The translations under genes were made by a program, and so were the position numbers. A DNA stretch of 64,000 bases from Cytobacillus sp. NCCP-133. Its GTDB lineage: Bacteria; Bacillota; Bacilli; Bacillales; Cytobacillaceae. This document shows, piece after piece, positions 45,696-55,730 of the stretch (positions within the stretch are counted from its first letter, which is position 1; each line of letters opens with the position of its first letter). The stretch spans positions 196,689 to 260,688 of the forward strand of contig NZ_BRVM01000001.1 in assembly GCF_026011715.1 (NCBI RefSeq). The letters are read 5' to 3'. The notes beneath the pieces were generated by a model. That model had not been told where the DNA came from, did not search any database, and worked only from the letters and a program-made list of their open reading frames with translations.

Positions 45696-46691
45696 TTACT
45701 GTTCAGCATAAACATGCTTCAAAGCGTATTCCGGCTCTGCATATGGAGCATTTTCAGCATAGTCTGTTGCTTCGTTAACCTGATTCATTACACGGTCATT
45801 GATTTCTTTCTCCAACTCATCATCCATAATTCCAGTCTCTTTTAGATAAGCACCAAAAGTAATGATCGGATCTTTCGTTTTCGCTTCTGCCACTTCATCT
45901 GGAGCACGATAGCTGCGGTCATCATCATCAGAAGAGTGCGGCGTCAAACGGTACGAGATTGTTTCAATTAATGTTGGCCCTTCTCCGCGGCGGCCTCTGT
46001 CTGCTGCTTCTTTAACAGCTTTATATACTTCAAGCGGATCATTTCCATCTACAGTGGAACCAGGCATACCATACCCAATCGCTCTATCAGAAACGTTTTC
46101 GCAGGCAAGCTGCTTTTCAATTGGTACAGAGATTGCATATTTATTGTTTTCACACATAAAGATTACAGGGAGTTTATGTACCCCAGCAAAGTTTGCACCT
46201 TCATGGAAATCTCCTTGATTTGAAGAACCTTCGCCAAATGTTACAAAGGTTACAAGGTCTTTTCCTTCAAGTTTTCCGCCTAGTGCTACACCAACAGCAT
46301 GCGGAACCTGTGTAGTAACAGGTGAAGATCCCGTTACAATATTGTTTTTCTTTTGACCAAAGTGCCCCGGCATTTGACGTCCGCCTGAGTTTGGATCCTC
46401 CGCTTTTGCAAAGCCTGATAGCATAAGTTCTTTTGCAGTCATGCCAAAAGTAAGAACCACACCCATATCACGATAATATGGAAGAACATAATCTTTCTCT
46501 TTATCAAGGGCAAAAGCAGCACCTACCTGTGCAGCTTCCTGTCCCTGGCATGAGATAACAAATGGGATTTTCCCCGCACGGTTTAAAAGCCACATACGCT
46601 CATCAATGCGTCGTGCCAAAAGCATCGTCTCATACATTTCAAGAACTTTCTCATCATTCAAACCTAAATCTTTATGACGGTTTTCAGCCAT
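45696..46691 (-). CDS. bkdAA: Branched-chain keto acid dehydrogenase E1 alpha subunit
   Basis: 331-aa E1 alpha. TPP/Mg motif is GEGSSNQGDFHEGANFAGVHKLPVIFMCENN; ARRIDERMWLLNRAGKIPFVISCQGQEAAQ and the phosphorylation-loop-like SYRLTPHSSDDDDRSYR are standard. SD AGGAGG precedes ATG 46691. It pairs with BkdAB, downstream by 12 bases. Confidence 0.95.
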   Translation of the reverse strand: MAENRHKDLGLNDEKVLEMYETMLLARRIDERMWLLNRAGKIPFVISCQGQEAAQVGAAFALDKEKDYVLPYYRDMGVVLTFGMTAKELMLSGFAKAEDPNSGGRQMPGHFGQKKNNIVTGSSPVTTQVPHAVGVALGGKLEGKDLVTFVTFGEGSSNQGDFHEGANFAGVHKLPVIFMCENNKYAISVPIEKQLACENVSDRAIGYGMPGSTVDGNDPLEVYKAVKEAADRGRRGEGPTLIETISYRLTPHSSDDDDRSYRAPDEVAEAKTKDPIITFGAYLKETGIMDDELEKEINDRVMNQVNEATDYAENAPYAEPEYALKHVYAEQ

Positions 46692-46771
46692 TTATACAAC
46701 CTCCTAAGCTAATATGTACTCGCCCGTCCCCATAGGGGACATTTGGGCATTAATTAATTGAATAAAAAACC

Positions 46772-48193
46772 TTATCCGTGGATAGCTTTCCCATCAACTG
46801 CCAGAGCCGCTTCACCAATTGCTTCTGATAATGTCGGATGAGGATGAATGGTATGCGCCACTTCCCAAGGTGCAGCATCGAGAACACGGGCAAGACCTGC
46901 TTCAGAAATCAAATCTGTAACATGCGGTCCGATCATATGTACACCAAGGATGTCATCGGTGTCTTTATCTGCCACAATTTTCACAAAGCCATCAGACTCT
47001 CCAAATACAAGTGCTTTGCCGATTGCGCGGAAGGAGAACTTTCCAGTTTTTATATTAAAGCCTTTCTCTTTTGCTTCATCCTCTGTTAATCCTACGCTCG
47101 CTGCTTCAGGTGCACTGTAAATACATTTGGAAACCAGGCTGTAATCCATTGGAGAAGGATTATGCCCAGCAATGTGCTCAACAGCAGCAATGCCTTCATG
47201 GGATGCAACATGGGCAAGCTGAAGGCCGCCTATAACATCACCAATTGCATATATATGGGATTCCTTTGTCTGGAAGTATTCATTCGTTTTAATGAAGCCT
47301 TTTTCAATTTGGATATCTGTATTTTCTATGCCAATTCCCTCTACATTTGCCTGCCTTCCAACAGAGACAAGCAGCTTTTCAGCAGAGAATTCCTTTTTTG
47401 AATCCTTGACTTCTGCAGAAATTGTTACACCTTCGCCTTTTTGCAATGTTTCAGAAAGAACCTTGGCTCCTGTCACTATTTTTACGCCTTTCTTTTTCAA
47501 GAGGCGCTGCATTTCTTTTGATATCTCTTTATCTTCAGTGGGGATAATGCGGTCTGCATATTCAATGACCGTCACGTCTACTCCAAAATCAGATAGCATG
47601 GATGCCCATTCAATGCCGATTACACCACCGCCGACAATAATGATGGAATTCGGAACTTCTTCCATAATCAGTGCCTCATCAGAAGTCATCACGAATTGGC
47701 CATCAATATCCAATCCTGGAAGCGTACGCGGGCGCGATCCTGTGGCAACAATGACATTCTTAGGAATCAGCATTTCGTTCTCATCACCATTGTTCATTTC
47801 AACAGAGATTGTGCCAGGCATTGGCGAAAAAATGGAAGGACCCAGAATACGTCCCGTTCCTTCAAAAACATCAATCTTCCCTTGCTTCATTAGGTGTTGT
47901 ACACCCTTATGCAGCTGATCAACGATTTTGTTTTTCCTCTCCTGGACTTTACCAAAGTTGATGGATACATCGCTTGTAATAACGCCAAAGTCTTCACTAT
48001 GTTTTGCTGTTGCAAAAACTTCAGCACTTCTCAACAATGCCTTGCTTGGTATACACCCTTTATGGAGGCAGGTTCCTCCCAGCTTCCCTTTTTCAACAAT
48101 TGCAGTTTTTAATCCCAGCTGCGATGCACGGATGGCAGCTACATAACCGCCAGTGCCACCGCCTAAGATGACTAAATCATATTCCTGTGCCAA
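46772..48193 (-). CDS. lpdV: Dihydrolipoyl dehydrogenase (E3 of the bkd complex)
   Basis: 473-aa flavoprotein. FAD loop VILGGGTGGYVAAIRASQLG, redox Cys pair in GGTCLHKGCIPSKALL, NAD loop IIVGGGVIGIEWASMLSDFG, AIGDVIGGLQLAHVASHEG, and the C-terminal His-Glu pair HTIHPHPTLSEAIGEA. Reoxidises lipoamide on BkdB using NAD. TTG 48193 is the start, with AAAAGGAGG upstream. Confidence 0.95.
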   Translation of the reverse strand: MAQEYDLVILGGGTGGYVAAIRASQLGLKTAIVEKGKLGGTCLHKGCIPSKALLRSAEVFATAKHSEDFGVITSDVSINFGKVQERKNKIVDQLHKGVQHLMKQGKIDVFEGTGRILGPSIFSPMPGTISVEMNNGDENEMLIPKNVIVATGSRPRTLPGLDIDGQFVMTSDEALIMEEVPNSIIIVGGGVIGIEWASMLSDFGVDVTVIEYADRIIPTEDKEISKEMQRLLKKKGVKIVTGAKVLSETLQKGEGVTISAEVKDSKKEFSAEKLLVSVGRQANVEGIGIENTDIQIEKGFIKTNEYFQTKESHIYAIGDVIGGLQLAHVASHEGIAAVEHIAGHNPSPMDYSLVSKCIYSAPEAASVGLTEDEAKEKGFNIKTGKFSFRAIGKALVFGESDGFVKIVADKDTDDILGVHMIGPHVTDLISEAGLARVLDAAPWEVAHTIHPHPTLSEAIGEAALAVDGKAIHG

Positions 48194-48208
48194 AGTTGCA
48201 TCCTCCTT

Positions 48209-49318
48209 TTATTTAATTGCTGCTGTGTTTGCCAATTTCCCTGGATACTCTTTTTCTTTTTCCTCATCGCGCAGAACACGCAGAGCCCCTTCTGCAAGAG
48301 CTTGAAGCTCATTTTCACCCGGCTGGATGATTACGTCTGCAATCCAGTTAATACGCTCACTAATTTCCTTCACAAAATCTTTACCATAAGCTAGTCCGCC
48401 GGTAAGAATAATGGCATCTACCTTACCGCCTAGTACGGCACTCGCAGAGCCAATTTCTTTTGCAACCTGATAAGCCATTGCTGAATAAACCAGCTTAGCT
48501 TTTTTATCTCCATCTTCGATCATCTTTTCGACCTTCACCGCATCATTTGTTCCAAGATAACCAACAAGTCCGCCTTGTCCAACAAGCTTTTTCATAACTT
48601 CTTCCCGGTAAAAGCTTCCTGAGTAGCAAAGTGCCACTAAATCGCCAGCCGGGACTGTTCCTGCCCGTTCAGGACTAAATGGCCCGTCACCATGCAAGCC
48701 ATTATTCACATCAACTACTCTGCCCTGTTTATGGGCACCAACCGTAATACCGCCACCCATATGAGTAACAATGAGGTTCAGCTCCTCATATTTTTTTCCA
48801 AGATCTTTTGCAACTCTTCTAGCAACAGCTTTTTGGTTCAAAGCGTGAAATATGCTTTTTCTTTCTATCATTGAGAACCCGGAGATGCGGGCAATTGGAT
48901 CAAGTTCATCAACTACAACCGGGTCAACAATATAAGATGGGATATTCAGCCCCGAAGCAATTTCATATGCAAGGATTCCGCCCAGGTTTGAAGCATGCTG
49001 CCCTGAAAAACCAGCGCGCAAATCCTCAAGCATTGCCTCATTTACAGAATATGTGCCACCCTTTATAGGACGGAGCAGCCCTCCGCGGCCACACACAGCA
49101 CTTAGCTTTGAAATATTGATGCCTTCATGATCCAATGTTTCAAGAATGGTTTTTTTACGGAATTCATATTGGTCGATAATATTTTCAAATGAGTTAATGA
49201 TATCTGCATCGTGGCGCAATGTTTTTTCCAGGACAGAAATCTCATTATCGAAAACTCCAATCTTTGTTGAAGTGGATCCCGGATTGATGACGAGAATTCG
49301 ATGTTCTTGTTCTAGCAC
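48209..49318 (-). CDS. buk: Butyrate kinase
   Basis: 369-aa ASKHA kinase making ATP from (branched) acyl phosphate. The phosphate loop is [17 protein letters not shown], with [40 protein letters not shown] and [12 protein letters not shown] conserved. GTG 49318 is chosen since GGAGG lies 7 bases upstream; the frame upstream to 49375 is not needed and has no SD. It works after Ptb to gain ATP from isobutyryl-CoA and related thioesters. A strong hairpin lies between it and bcd. Confidence 0.93.
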   Translation of the reverse strand: MLEQEHRILVINPGSTSTKIGVFDNEISVLEKTLRHDADIINSFENIIDQYEFRKKTILETLDHEGINISKLSAVCGRGGLLRPIKGGTYSVNEAMLEDLRAGFSGQHASNLGGILAYEIASGLNIPSYIVDPVVVDELDPIARISGFSMIERKSIFHALNQKAVARRVAKDLGKKYEELNLIVTHMGGGITVGAHKQGRVVDVNNGLHGDGPFSPERAGTVPAGDLVALCYSGSFYREEVMKKLVGQGGLVGYLGTNDAVKVEKMIEDGDKKAKLVYSAMAYQVAKEIGSASAVLGGKVDAIILTGGLAYGKDFVKEISERINWIADVIIQPGENELQALAEGALRVLRDEEKEKEYPGKLANTAAIK

Positions 49319-49423
49319 GTTTAAACCTCCATTAAAAAGCGGAAATATCCTTGTAAATTCTATTACAAAGGACAATTAAGCTGCCGCTCCCGTATTTTAT
49401 TCAATTCTATTTTAAAGGCAAAG

Positions 49424-49445
49424 ACGCTGAATTTGCATTCAGCGT
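49424..49445 (-). other. Strong hairpin inside the bkd operon (bcd/buk gap)
   Basis: ACGCTGAAT / ATTCAGCGT, 9-bp perfect stem with a 4-base loop, followed by CTTTGCCTTT on the minus strand. It may cause partial termination or mark an RNA-processing site between bcd and buk. Confidence 0.55.
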
Positions 49446-49514
49446 TTTGCTTTCCAGGCTCAAAGGCCATTTTTCCGGAATGGGATCTATTAAATCAATG
49501 ATTGCCTAGAGGCA

Positions 49515-50609
49515 TTATCTGCGGCTCAGGATATGATGGCCGTTTTGTAAGAATTGTCCTCTTGAGTTGCGCATTCTTTCAATTCTTTCCTCAGCCATAC
49601 GGTCAGCCGCTTTGTATGTCGGAATTCCATCTCTTGATGCAATTTCAATTACTTTTTCAATATTATTGTATACTGTTTCAACCTTTTTCATAGCACGCTC
49701 ACGGTTGTAGCCATATAGCTCATCCGCAACATTGATAACCCCGCCCGCATTGATCACATAATCTGGAGCGTAAACGATGCCCATCTCATGGATTTGATCG
49801 CCATGTCTTGTTTCCTTAAGCTGATTATTAGCAGCTCCTGCAATCACTTTTGCTTTCAGCTGTGGAATTGTGTCGTCGTTGACTGTTGCGCCTAATGCAC
49901 ATGGAGCATAAATATCACACTCAACACCATAAATTTCATTTGGATCAACGGCTTTTGCCCCAAATTCTTCCACTGCACGCTTGACTGCTTCTTTATTAAT
50001 ATCTGTCACAATCAGCTGAGCGCCTTCTTCACGAAGATGGCGGCAAAGATTGTAGGCAACATTTCCTACACCCTGAACAGCAATTGTTTTTCCTTCCAAT
50101 GAATCTGTTCCAAAAGCTGCTTTTGCTGCTGCTTTCATTCCTCTATATACGCCATAGGCTGTAACAGGTGATGGATTTCCCGAAGATCCGAAAGCAGGTG
50201 AAATTCCAGTTACATAATCTGTTTCTTCGTGAATCAAATCCATATCTGCTACAGTTGTACCTACATCTTCTGCAGTAATATACCGGCCATTCAAACCTTG
50301 AATATATCGGCCGAAAGCACGGAACATCTCTTCATTTTTGTCTTTGCGGGGATCACCGATTATAACAGTTTTTCCTCCGCCAAGATTTAAGCCAGCAGCC
50401 GCATTTTTATAAGTCATTCCACGCGCCAGGCGAAGTGCATCCTCAATTGCCGCTTCTTCAGAATCATATGTCCACATGCGTGTTCCGCCAAGGGCAGGTC
50501 CTAAAGTAGTATCATGGATTGCAATAATCGCCTTTAATCCTGATTGTTTATCCTGACAAAAAACTACTTGTTCATAATCGTAAGTTTCTAAGTATTTGAA
50601 GATTTCCAT
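49515..50609 (-). CDS. bcd: Leucine/valine dehydrogenase
   Basis: 364-aa NAD-dependent branched-chain amino acid dehydrogenase. [47 protein letters not shown] contains the catalytic Lys and glycine loop; [17 protein letters not shown] is the NAD loop, and AGAANNQL is conserved. It feeds keto acids into the Bkd complex. ATG 50609 ([14 protein letters not shown]) has GGGAGGAA upstream; the longer frame to 50657 contains the SD. Confidence 0.95.
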   Translation of the reverse strand: MEIFKYLETYDYEQVVFCQDKQSGLKAIIAIHDTTLGPALGGTRMWTYDSEEAAIEDALRLARGMTYKNAAAGLNLGGGKTVIIGDPRKDKNEEMFRAFGRYIQGLNGRYITAEDVGTTVADMDLIHEETDYVTGISPAFGSSGNPSPVTAYGVYRGMKAAAKAAFGTDSLEGKTIAVQGVGNVAYNLCRHLREEGAQLIVTDINKEAVKRAVEEFGAKAVDPNEIYGVECDIYAPCALGATVNDDTIPQLKAKVIAGAANNQLKETRHGDQIHEMGIVYAPDYVINAGGVINVADELYGYNRERAMKKVETVYNNIEKVIEIASRDGIPTYKAADRMAEERIERMRNSRGQFLQNGHHILSRR

Positions 50610-50660
50610 CTTATAATTCCTCCCGGATTCTTTTATTTGAGTATAAAAAACTGCCAAATT

Positions 50661-51563
50661 CTATTTGGCAGAGCAAATAGCCAACGCAAGCGAGTAGAGC
50701 TTGCTTTCAGACGAATCTGCTCTGGATGTTAAAACGATTGGGGCTTTTGCGCCGGCTATGACTGCTCCCACTTTTGCCCTGGCAAAGTAGACGAGCGATT
50801 TATAAAGTGCATTTCCCACTTCTATCGTCGGCACTAGTAAAATGTCTGCTTGTCCGGCAACATCACTCTTTATTCCTTTATGTTCTGCAGCCTCAAATGA
50901 GATCGCAAGGTCCAAAGCCAATGGGCCGTCAATTATACAATCTTTGATTTGTCCCCGCTTATTCATAAGGGTCAATGCAGCCGCATCCAACGTAGCCTGC
51001 ATCGCAGGATTTACAGCTTCCACCGCGGCAATTGGGGCTACCAGCGGCTTCTCAACCCCTATACTCCTTGCGATATCAACTGCATTAATCACAATCTGAG
51101 CTTTCTGATTAAGATCCGGCGCAATATTCATAGCGGCATCTGTTACAATCGTAAATTGGCCAAAACCAGGAACCTCAAAAACCGCAACATGCGATAATAT
51201 GTTTCCCGTTCGCAAACCATATTCTTTATTTAGAACAGCCTTTAAAATGCCTGCTGTAGGAATATTTCCCTTCATCAATACATTTGCTTTTAGCTCTTTA
51301 ACAGCCCTTACAGCTTGTTCAGCCGCTAATGCTGCAGATTTTGTGTGGAAGATTTTAAGCTTAGGGCTTTCAGCTATCCCGCTATGCTTTTCATTGATCA
51401 GAGATTTAATCTTTTCTTCATCCCCGAATAATAGAAAGCTTGCCAGGTTAAGTTTTAAAGCTTCAGCAACAGCTTCTAGCACATCTTCATCTTCAGCTGC
51501 GGCCACAGCTACTGTTTTCTCACCATATTGGGTTGCTTTCCGTAGAAGCGAATCCAATTCCAT
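50661..51563 (-). CDS. ptb: Phosphate butyryltransferase
   Basis: 300-aa phosphotransacylase converting (branched) acyl-CoA and phosphate to acyl phosphate. LMKGNIPTAGILKAVLNKEYGLRTG, HVAVFEVPGFGQFTIVTDAAMNIAP and GPLALDLAISFEAAEHKGI are family blocks. ATG 51563 (MELDSLLRKATQYGEK) has AGGGGGG 9 bases upstream; the TTG at 51572 touches that SD. First gene of the operon, 36 bases behind the sigma-54 promoter's expected start site. Confidence 0.93.
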   Translation of the reverse strand: MELDSLLRKATQYGEKTVAVAAAEDEDVLEAVAEALKLNLASFLLFGDEEKIKSLINEKHSGIAESPKLKIFHTKSAALAAEQAVRAVKELKANVLMKGNIPTAGILKAVLNKEYGLRTGNILSHVAVFEVPGFGQFTIVTDAAMNIAPDLNQKAQIVINAVDIARSIGVEKPLVAPIAAVEAVNPAMQATLDAAALTLMNKRGQIKDCIIDGPLALDLAISFEAAEHKGIKSDVAGQADILLVPTIEVGNALYKSLVYFARAKVGAVIAGAKAPIVLTSRADSSESKLYSLALAICSAK

Positions 51564-51609
51564 CTGTCTCAACCCCCCTACAAGAAACTTGGTGATCCAT
51601 TTAAAATAC

Positions 51610-51627
51610 TTGCAAGAAGCATGCCAA
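51610..51627 (-). promoter_or_regulatory. Sigma-54 (SigL) promoter of the bkd operon
   Basis: Minus-strand TTGGCATGCTTCTTGCAA fits TTGGCA-N6-TTGCA with GG and GC exactly ten bases apart, the strict -24/-12 rule. Confidence 0.88.
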
Positions 51628-51669
51628 CTTCAAAATGTGATGAAAACGCTTTATTCATCTAGCTAAAGC

Positions 51670-51704
51670 ATGAAAATATTTGCATACTATGAAAATTATT
51701 GCAT
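51670..51704 (-). promoter_or_regulatory. Tandem dyad sites, likely BkdR upstream activator sequences
   Basis: Two 16-bp near-palindromes, ATGCAATAATTTTCAT (51689-51704) and ATGCAAATATTTTCAT (51670-51685), spaced 19 bases. They are centred about 77 and 97 bases upstream of the expected start site. The distal one overlaps the bkdR stop codon. Confidence 0.65.
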
Positions 51705-53762
51705 GCCACTATTTGCAATATTATATTTATCAATCTTGTAGTATAAATTCCTAACTGATAATCCCAGGGTTTTTGCTGTTAGCGTTTTATTTCCATTCAG
51801 CTTTTGAAGTGTCTGTCGGATCATTTTTTCCTCATATTGTTCAACTAACTGCGACAGGGGTTTCCCCTCAACTTTTCCCGGCATTTCCTGGCTGGCTGCC
51901 GGGCTCTTTGATTTAACCAGTTCCGGGATATGCCTTTCCTCAATGTCAGTTTCATTGTAGCTCATAAAGATAATGGCTCTCCCCAGTATGTTGTCCAATT
52001 CCCTGACATTCCCCGGCCAATGATAGGCAATGAGCTTCTTGATCGCCTCTCCTTTCACTCCTTCTACATTGCGCCCATATTCCTGATTTATTTTTTGGAT
52101 CAGCCTGCTGCAGAGCAGCGGGATATCTTCCTTCCTTCTCCTTAATGGAGGAATATGTATTGGCACCCTATTTAGTCTATAATATAAGTCTTCCCTAAAG
52201 GTGCCATTTGCAATTCCCTTTTCTAAATTGATATTAGTGGCAGCTATAATCCTTACATCAATATTTATCGGCTTCGTTCCCCCAACCCGGGTGATTTCAT
52301 GCTCCTGAAGCACCCTTAGAAGCTTCGCTTGAGTATTGGCTGTCAGCTCGCCGATTTCATCGAGAAAAATACTTCCTTTATCAGCCTCCTCAAAAAGGCC
52401 TCTCTTACCTCCTCTTTTTGCTCCAGAAAAAGCCCCTTCTTCATAGCCAAAAAGTTCGCTTTCCAACAAAGATTCCGATAACGCTGCACAATTGACCCTG
52501 ATAAATTTGTTATATTTTCTGTCGCTTGCATTATGTATGGCATGAGCAAACAATTCTTTGCCTGTACCTGATTCGCCGCGCAAGAGGACAGTTGCAGGTG
52601 TTTTAGCTCCGAGCTTCGCCTGTTCAATGGCGATTGTCATTTCTTCGGATGTGCCAATGATATCCTCAAAGGAATATTTCGCCTCTAATGTCCTGATGAT
52701 TTGCCTGGCACGGCTCAATTCACGGTTCAGGTTTTGAATTTCCGAAACATCATGGATAACACCAACACTTCCTTTTAGTTTCCCGTTAACAATTACTGGA
52801 GCGACATTAACGAAAACATCCTTTTTTTTAGGACCGACCCTCATGGATACTCCCCTCATCGCTCTTCTTGTTTGCAGAACTTTCATATGTACACTTTCAC
52901 CTTCTGAGATATCAGCAGTTGCCGGACGGCCTATCACTTCCTCTTCTTCAAGACCTGTAAGCCTTGTATATGCAGGATTAATCAGTAGCCCTTTACCATT
53001 CTCATCCACAACAGAAATGGCTTCTTCACTGGAATGGATAATCGCCTGCAGCATAGTCTGAATTTCCTTCAAATCGGTTATCTCCTCGGCAAGTGATACC
53101 ACTTCCGTGATATCCTTAAAGACTGAAAAGGCACCCATTAACTCATTATTTTCTCCAAGCATGGGGATTCTGGTTGTTATAATCTTTAAGCCATTCCCCA
53201 ATATCATTTCCTGATTGGACTCTACCTTTCTTGTTACCAATACTCGCGGGAGCAGACTTTCCCCGATCACATCGATAATTTTATTGCCTAAAGCATCTTT
53301 TCTTTTAATCCCTGTCATTATTTCTGCACTTTTGTTAAATACAGTAATTTCGGCTTGATTGTTAATGACTATCATGCCATCATCTGTCGAATTAAAAATC
53401 AAATCAAGCTTGTTTTTTTCATTTCTGAAATTTGAAATAAGCTCTTCTTTTTCTTTTAGAAGCTTTGCGATTAAATAAGCAACACTGCCTGGTATTAATA
53501 CTGTGTCTTTGCTCCTTGCTTCTCGAATTTCCACAAAAACCTGTTTATTGCCAGTCACTTCGATGATAATATCGATATTTTGATTCATGAAATCACGCCA
53601 ATTCGAACCAACCAGAATGCCATTCTCTTTGGCAAGCTCAAGTCCAGGGGCAGCAGGATCTATATCCACCATCGCTTTAACATCCAGAACAGCAGTCTCT
53701 TTTATTATTTTAAAGATTGATGTACCGCCTTTGCCTGCTCCAACAATCATAACAGTTTGCAT
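51696..53762 (-). CDS. bkdR: Sigma-54-dependent activator BkdR
   Basis: 688-aa enhancer-binding protein. An N-terminal NAD-like sensor ([31 protein letters not shown]) precedes two PAS domains (about 125-235 and 245-355), the AAA+ domain with Walker A GESGTGKE, the sigma-54 contact loop GAFSGA (Ser replaces the usual Thr of GAFTGA), Walker [11 protein letters not shown] and the arginine-finger region, and a Fis-type helix-turn-helix ([26 protein letters not shown]). ATG 53762 is the likeliest start; its SD is weak. It sits just upstream of its target operon, as in B. subtilis. Confidence 0.92.
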   Translation of the reverse strand: MQTVMIVGAGKGGTSIFKIIKETAVLDVKAMVDIDPAAPGLELAKENGILVGSNWRDFMNQNIDIIIEVTGNKQVFVEIREARSKDTVLIPGSVAYLIAKLLKEKEELISNFRNEKNKLDLIFNSTDDGMIVINNQAEITVFNKSAEIMTGIKRKDALGNKIIDVIGESLLPRVLVTRKVESNQEMILGNGLKIITTRIPMLGENNELMGAFSVFKDITEVVSLAEEITDLKEIQTMLQAIIHSSEEAISVVDENGKGLLINPAYTRLTGLEEEEVIGRPATADISEGESVHMKVLQTRRAMRGVSMRVGPKKKDVFVNVAPVIVNGKLKGSVGVIHDVSEIQNLNRELSRARQIIRTLEAKYSFEDIIGTSEEMTIAIEQAKLGAKTPATVLLRGESGTGKELFAHAIHNASDRKYNKFIRVNCAALSESLLESELFGYEEGAFSGAKRGGKRGLFEEADKGSIFLDEIGELTANTQAKLLRVLQEHEITRVGGTKPINIDVRIIAATNINLEKGIANGTFREDLYYRLNRVPIHIPPLRRRKEDIPLLCSRLIQKINQEYGRNVEGVKGEAIKKLIAYHWPGNVRELDNILGRAIIFMSYNETDIEERHIPELVKSKSPAASQEMPGKVEGKPLSQLVEQYEEKMIRQTLQKLNGNKTLTAKTLGLSVRNLYYKIDKYNIANSGMQ

Positions 53763-53856
53763 AATCTTACCCGCTTTCATCAAAAATCCCTGCACTCCAG
53801 CCCAAATAAGAATGCAATATTCTTCACACTGATTATTTTAGCATAGTTGTTTGACT

Positions 53857-53885
53857 TGACAAATTTCCTTAATGATTTATTATTT
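53857..53885 (+). promoter_or_regulatory. SigA-like promoter of yqzF
   Basis: TTGACA (53857-53862), 17 bases, weak -10 ATTATT (53880-53885). Confidence 0.45.
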
Positions 53886-53923
53886 CGATAGATGACTTCG
53901 TTTAATGAAGGGGATTTTTATAT

Positions 53924-54160
53924 ATGATCAGACTATTCGCACTGCTGGTTTTATTGCTCCCAGGCATTTTGGCTGTTTATGGAATAAAATTAATGAGAGA
54001 TATGGCGTTCGGAATCCTGCAGAGCCCTTTTCCTTATCTTTGGCTGCAATTCATTGCCGGATTGCTCTTTCTGCTGGTTGGACTTGGATTTGTAGCAGGA
54101 TTTATCCTTTACCGCGATCGAAAAAGAAATAATGTTCAAGCTCGGTTTAAAATAAAGTGA
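53924..54160 (+). CDS. yqzF: DUF2627 family membrane protein YqzF
   Basis: 78 aa with two transmembrane helices (about residues 3-20 and 39-62) and a basic tail LYRDRKRNNVQARFKIK. Sequence and place between bkdR and spo0A match B. subtilis YqzF. Function unknown. SD AAGGGGA lies about 11 bases before ATG 53924. Confidence 0.82.
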   Translation: MIRLFALLVLLLPGILAVYGIKLMRDMAFGILQSPFPYLWLQFIAGLLFLLVGLGFVAGFILYRDRKRNNVQARFKIK

Positions 54161-54195
54161 AACTTCAATCAGGTGGAGGAAAAATAAAATAAACA

Positions 54196-54238
54196 CAAAA
54201 AGGGTTCAGTATGAAGGACTTCGTACTGAACCTTTTTA
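54196..54238. terminator. Terminator behind yqzF
   Basis: AAAAGGGTTCAGTA / TACTGAACCTTTTT long stem with a loop of about ten bases; T on both sides, so it can act in both directions. Confidence 0.8.
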
Positions 54239-54305
54239 TTATCTTGCTGTTGACTATTCTTCAATCTACGAAAGGTTATCAATGAGCTTATTAAACCTTT
54301 CCACA

Positions 54306-54385
54306 AGAAAAGCGCAATGCGCCTTGACCACCCCCGACTAGCACAAGACGAGCCTCACGGAAAGGCGTCCTTTGCCCTTTATCAG
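54306..54385 (+). repeat. GC-rich dispersed repeat fragment
   Basis: AAGCGCAATGCGCCTTGACC, followed by a stretch with AAGACGAGCC. AAGACGAGCC recurs at about 55605-55615. It lies in the yqzF-spo0A gap and codes for nothing. Confidence 0.45.
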
Positions 54386-54408
54386 GAAGCGATTTAGTCC
54401 TTACCCTT

Positions 54409-55197
54409 TCAGGAAGCCTTATGCTCCAAACGAAGCTTGTCGGCAACCATCGCGATGAACTCCGAATTGGTAGGCTTTGCTTTAGTCATGCTGACTGTGT
54501 ATCCGAATAGCGATGAAATAGAATCAATATTTCCGCGGCTCCATGCCACTTCAATTGCATGGCGGATTGCACGTTCCACACGGCTTGCTGTTGTATTAAA
54601 TTTCTTCGCAATATCAGGGTATAGTACTTTTGTGATGGACCCGAGAAGTTCTATATCGTTATATACCATAGAGATTGCTTCGCGAAGATATAAATAGCCT
54701 TTAATATGCGCAGGCACACCAATTTCATGAATAATGCTTGTAATGCTCGCATCCAAATTTTTAGGCTTCGCCTCTGCCTGTGGACGATAAGAAGGAGCTG
54801 GTTTGCGCAGAACGGCACTGGACTTCCCGCTGACCTGGCGGATATGGCTTGCCAGATTTTCCATATCAAACGGCTTTAAGATAAAGTAAGAAGCACCCAG
54901 GTCTACTGCCTTTGTGGTTACATCTTCCTGGCCAAAGGCAGTAAGCATAATAACATTAGGGAGAGAAATCAAGTTTAGATTTCTCATCTTTTCAAGCACC
55001 GCAAGGCCATCCAGGTGCGGCATAATGATATCTAAAACAAGTACGTCAGGCTGTGTCTGTTCTAAAACTTCTAAACATTCCTGGCCATTATGTGCTACCC
55101 CCGCTACTTCCATATCCTCCTGGGAAGATATATATTCTTCTAAAAGGCCGACTAGCTCCCTGTTGTCATCCACAATACAAACTTTTATTTTCTTCAC
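54409..55197 (-). CDS. spo0A: Stage 0 sporulation response regulator Spo0A
   Basis: 262-aa master regulator of sporulation. The receiver domain has the acidic pocket IVDDN (residues 10-11), the phosphorylated Asp56 in [11 protein letters not shown] and Lys in ILKPFDME. After a variable linker (about 125-145) the DNA-binding domain follows, with the recognition helix in [18 protein letters not shown] and [34 protein letters not shown] 55197 with GAGGAGG SD. The promoter region has a SigH promoter, 0A boxes and a terminator-like leader hairpin. Confidence 0.97.
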   Translation of the reverse strand: MKKIKVCIVDDNRELVGLLEEYISSQEDMEVAGVAHNGQECLEVLEQTQPDVLVLDIIMPHLDGLAVLEKMRNLNLISLPNVIMLTAFGQEDVTTKAVDLGASYFILKPFDMENLASHIRQVSGKSSAVLRKPAPSYRPQAEAKPKNLDASITSIIHEIGVPAHIKGYLYLREAISMVYNDIELLGSITKVLYPDIAKKFNTTASRVERAIRHAIEVAWSRGNIDSISSLFGYTVSMTKAKPTNSEFIAMVADKLRLEHKAS

Positions 55198-55235
55198 TTA
55201 CTTTCCTCCTCGGTCCATTTGTGGTCTCTTTAAAA

Positions 55236-55258
55236 GATGTTCAAAAAATTTGAACATC
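55236..55258 (-). promoter_or_regulatory. Terminator-like hairpin in the spo0A leader
   Basis: GATGTTCAAA / TTTGAACATC, a perfect 10-bp stem with a TTT loop, followed on the minus strand by TTTTA. It lies between the SigH promoter and the SD. Confidence 0.6.
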
Positions 55259-55292
55259 ATCTTTTGGTTTCTATTTCTATTCTAAATGACAA

Positions 55293-55319
55293 ATTCGACA
55301 ATGCAACAAAAATTCCTCT
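55293..55319 (-). promoter_or_regulatory. SigH promoter (Ps) of spo0A with overlapping 0A box
   Basis: AGAGGAATT (complement of 55311-55319), 11 bases, GTCGAAT (complement of 55293-55299), a full match to the SigH consensus RNAGGAWWW-N11/12-RNNGAAT. TGTCGAA (complement of 55294-55300) is a 0A box overlapping the -10. Confidence 0.8.
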
Positions 55320-55382
55320 AGTTTTTTGAAAATTTCTAAAAAAACCGGCAAAACCTTATTTTTTCTTTTGTTTTCTTCTCTT

Positions 55383-55430
55383 TTCGACTACTTTCGGCAT
55401 TTACTTTAATTTCCATTAGTTTTTGTCGAA
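55383..55430. promoter_or_regulatory. Further 0A-type boxes upstream of spo0A
   Basis: AGTCGAA (complement of 55383-55389) and TGTCGAA (55424-55430) fit the 0A consensus TGNCGAA with zero or one mismatch, 60-140 bases upstream of Ps. Confidence 0.5.
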
Positions 55431-55660
55431 AAATCTTTTTTTGTATACCCATTTTATCATAAAGTATGACTGATTTTGCAAACTTTTAACATGTGGTAAG
55501 CATAGGGCTGCTCGCTTTTCGCGGTGGAAATCAACTGGCATTTTATAAGCAAAATCTTTGATATCATAAGAAAAGTGCAAGGCACCCCCTATCGGCTTCA
55601 AGCATAAGACGAGCCAACTAAAAGGTTTTTTTTTAAGCTTTTGGACGGGTTGTCTTAGAC

Positions 55661-55705
55661 ACGAGAGCCGATGCGCCTGGAGCTAGACAGTTCTCTAAGT
55701 TCAAC
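55661..55705 (+). repeat. Dispersed repeat, copy 3
   Basis: GCGCCTGGAGCTAGACAGTT followed by CTCTAAGTTCAAC. The preceding 55560-55660 holds related GC-rich arms (AAGACGAGCC). It lies in the spo0A-spoIVB gap. Confidence 0.6.
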
Positions 55706-55730
55706 GAGATATAAATTCTTATAATATAAA

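Noticed and set aside
51641..51654. Strong cre site upstream of ptb
   Set aside because: TGAAAACGCTTTAT keeps only part of the consensus; listed as a weak possibility, not as a feature.
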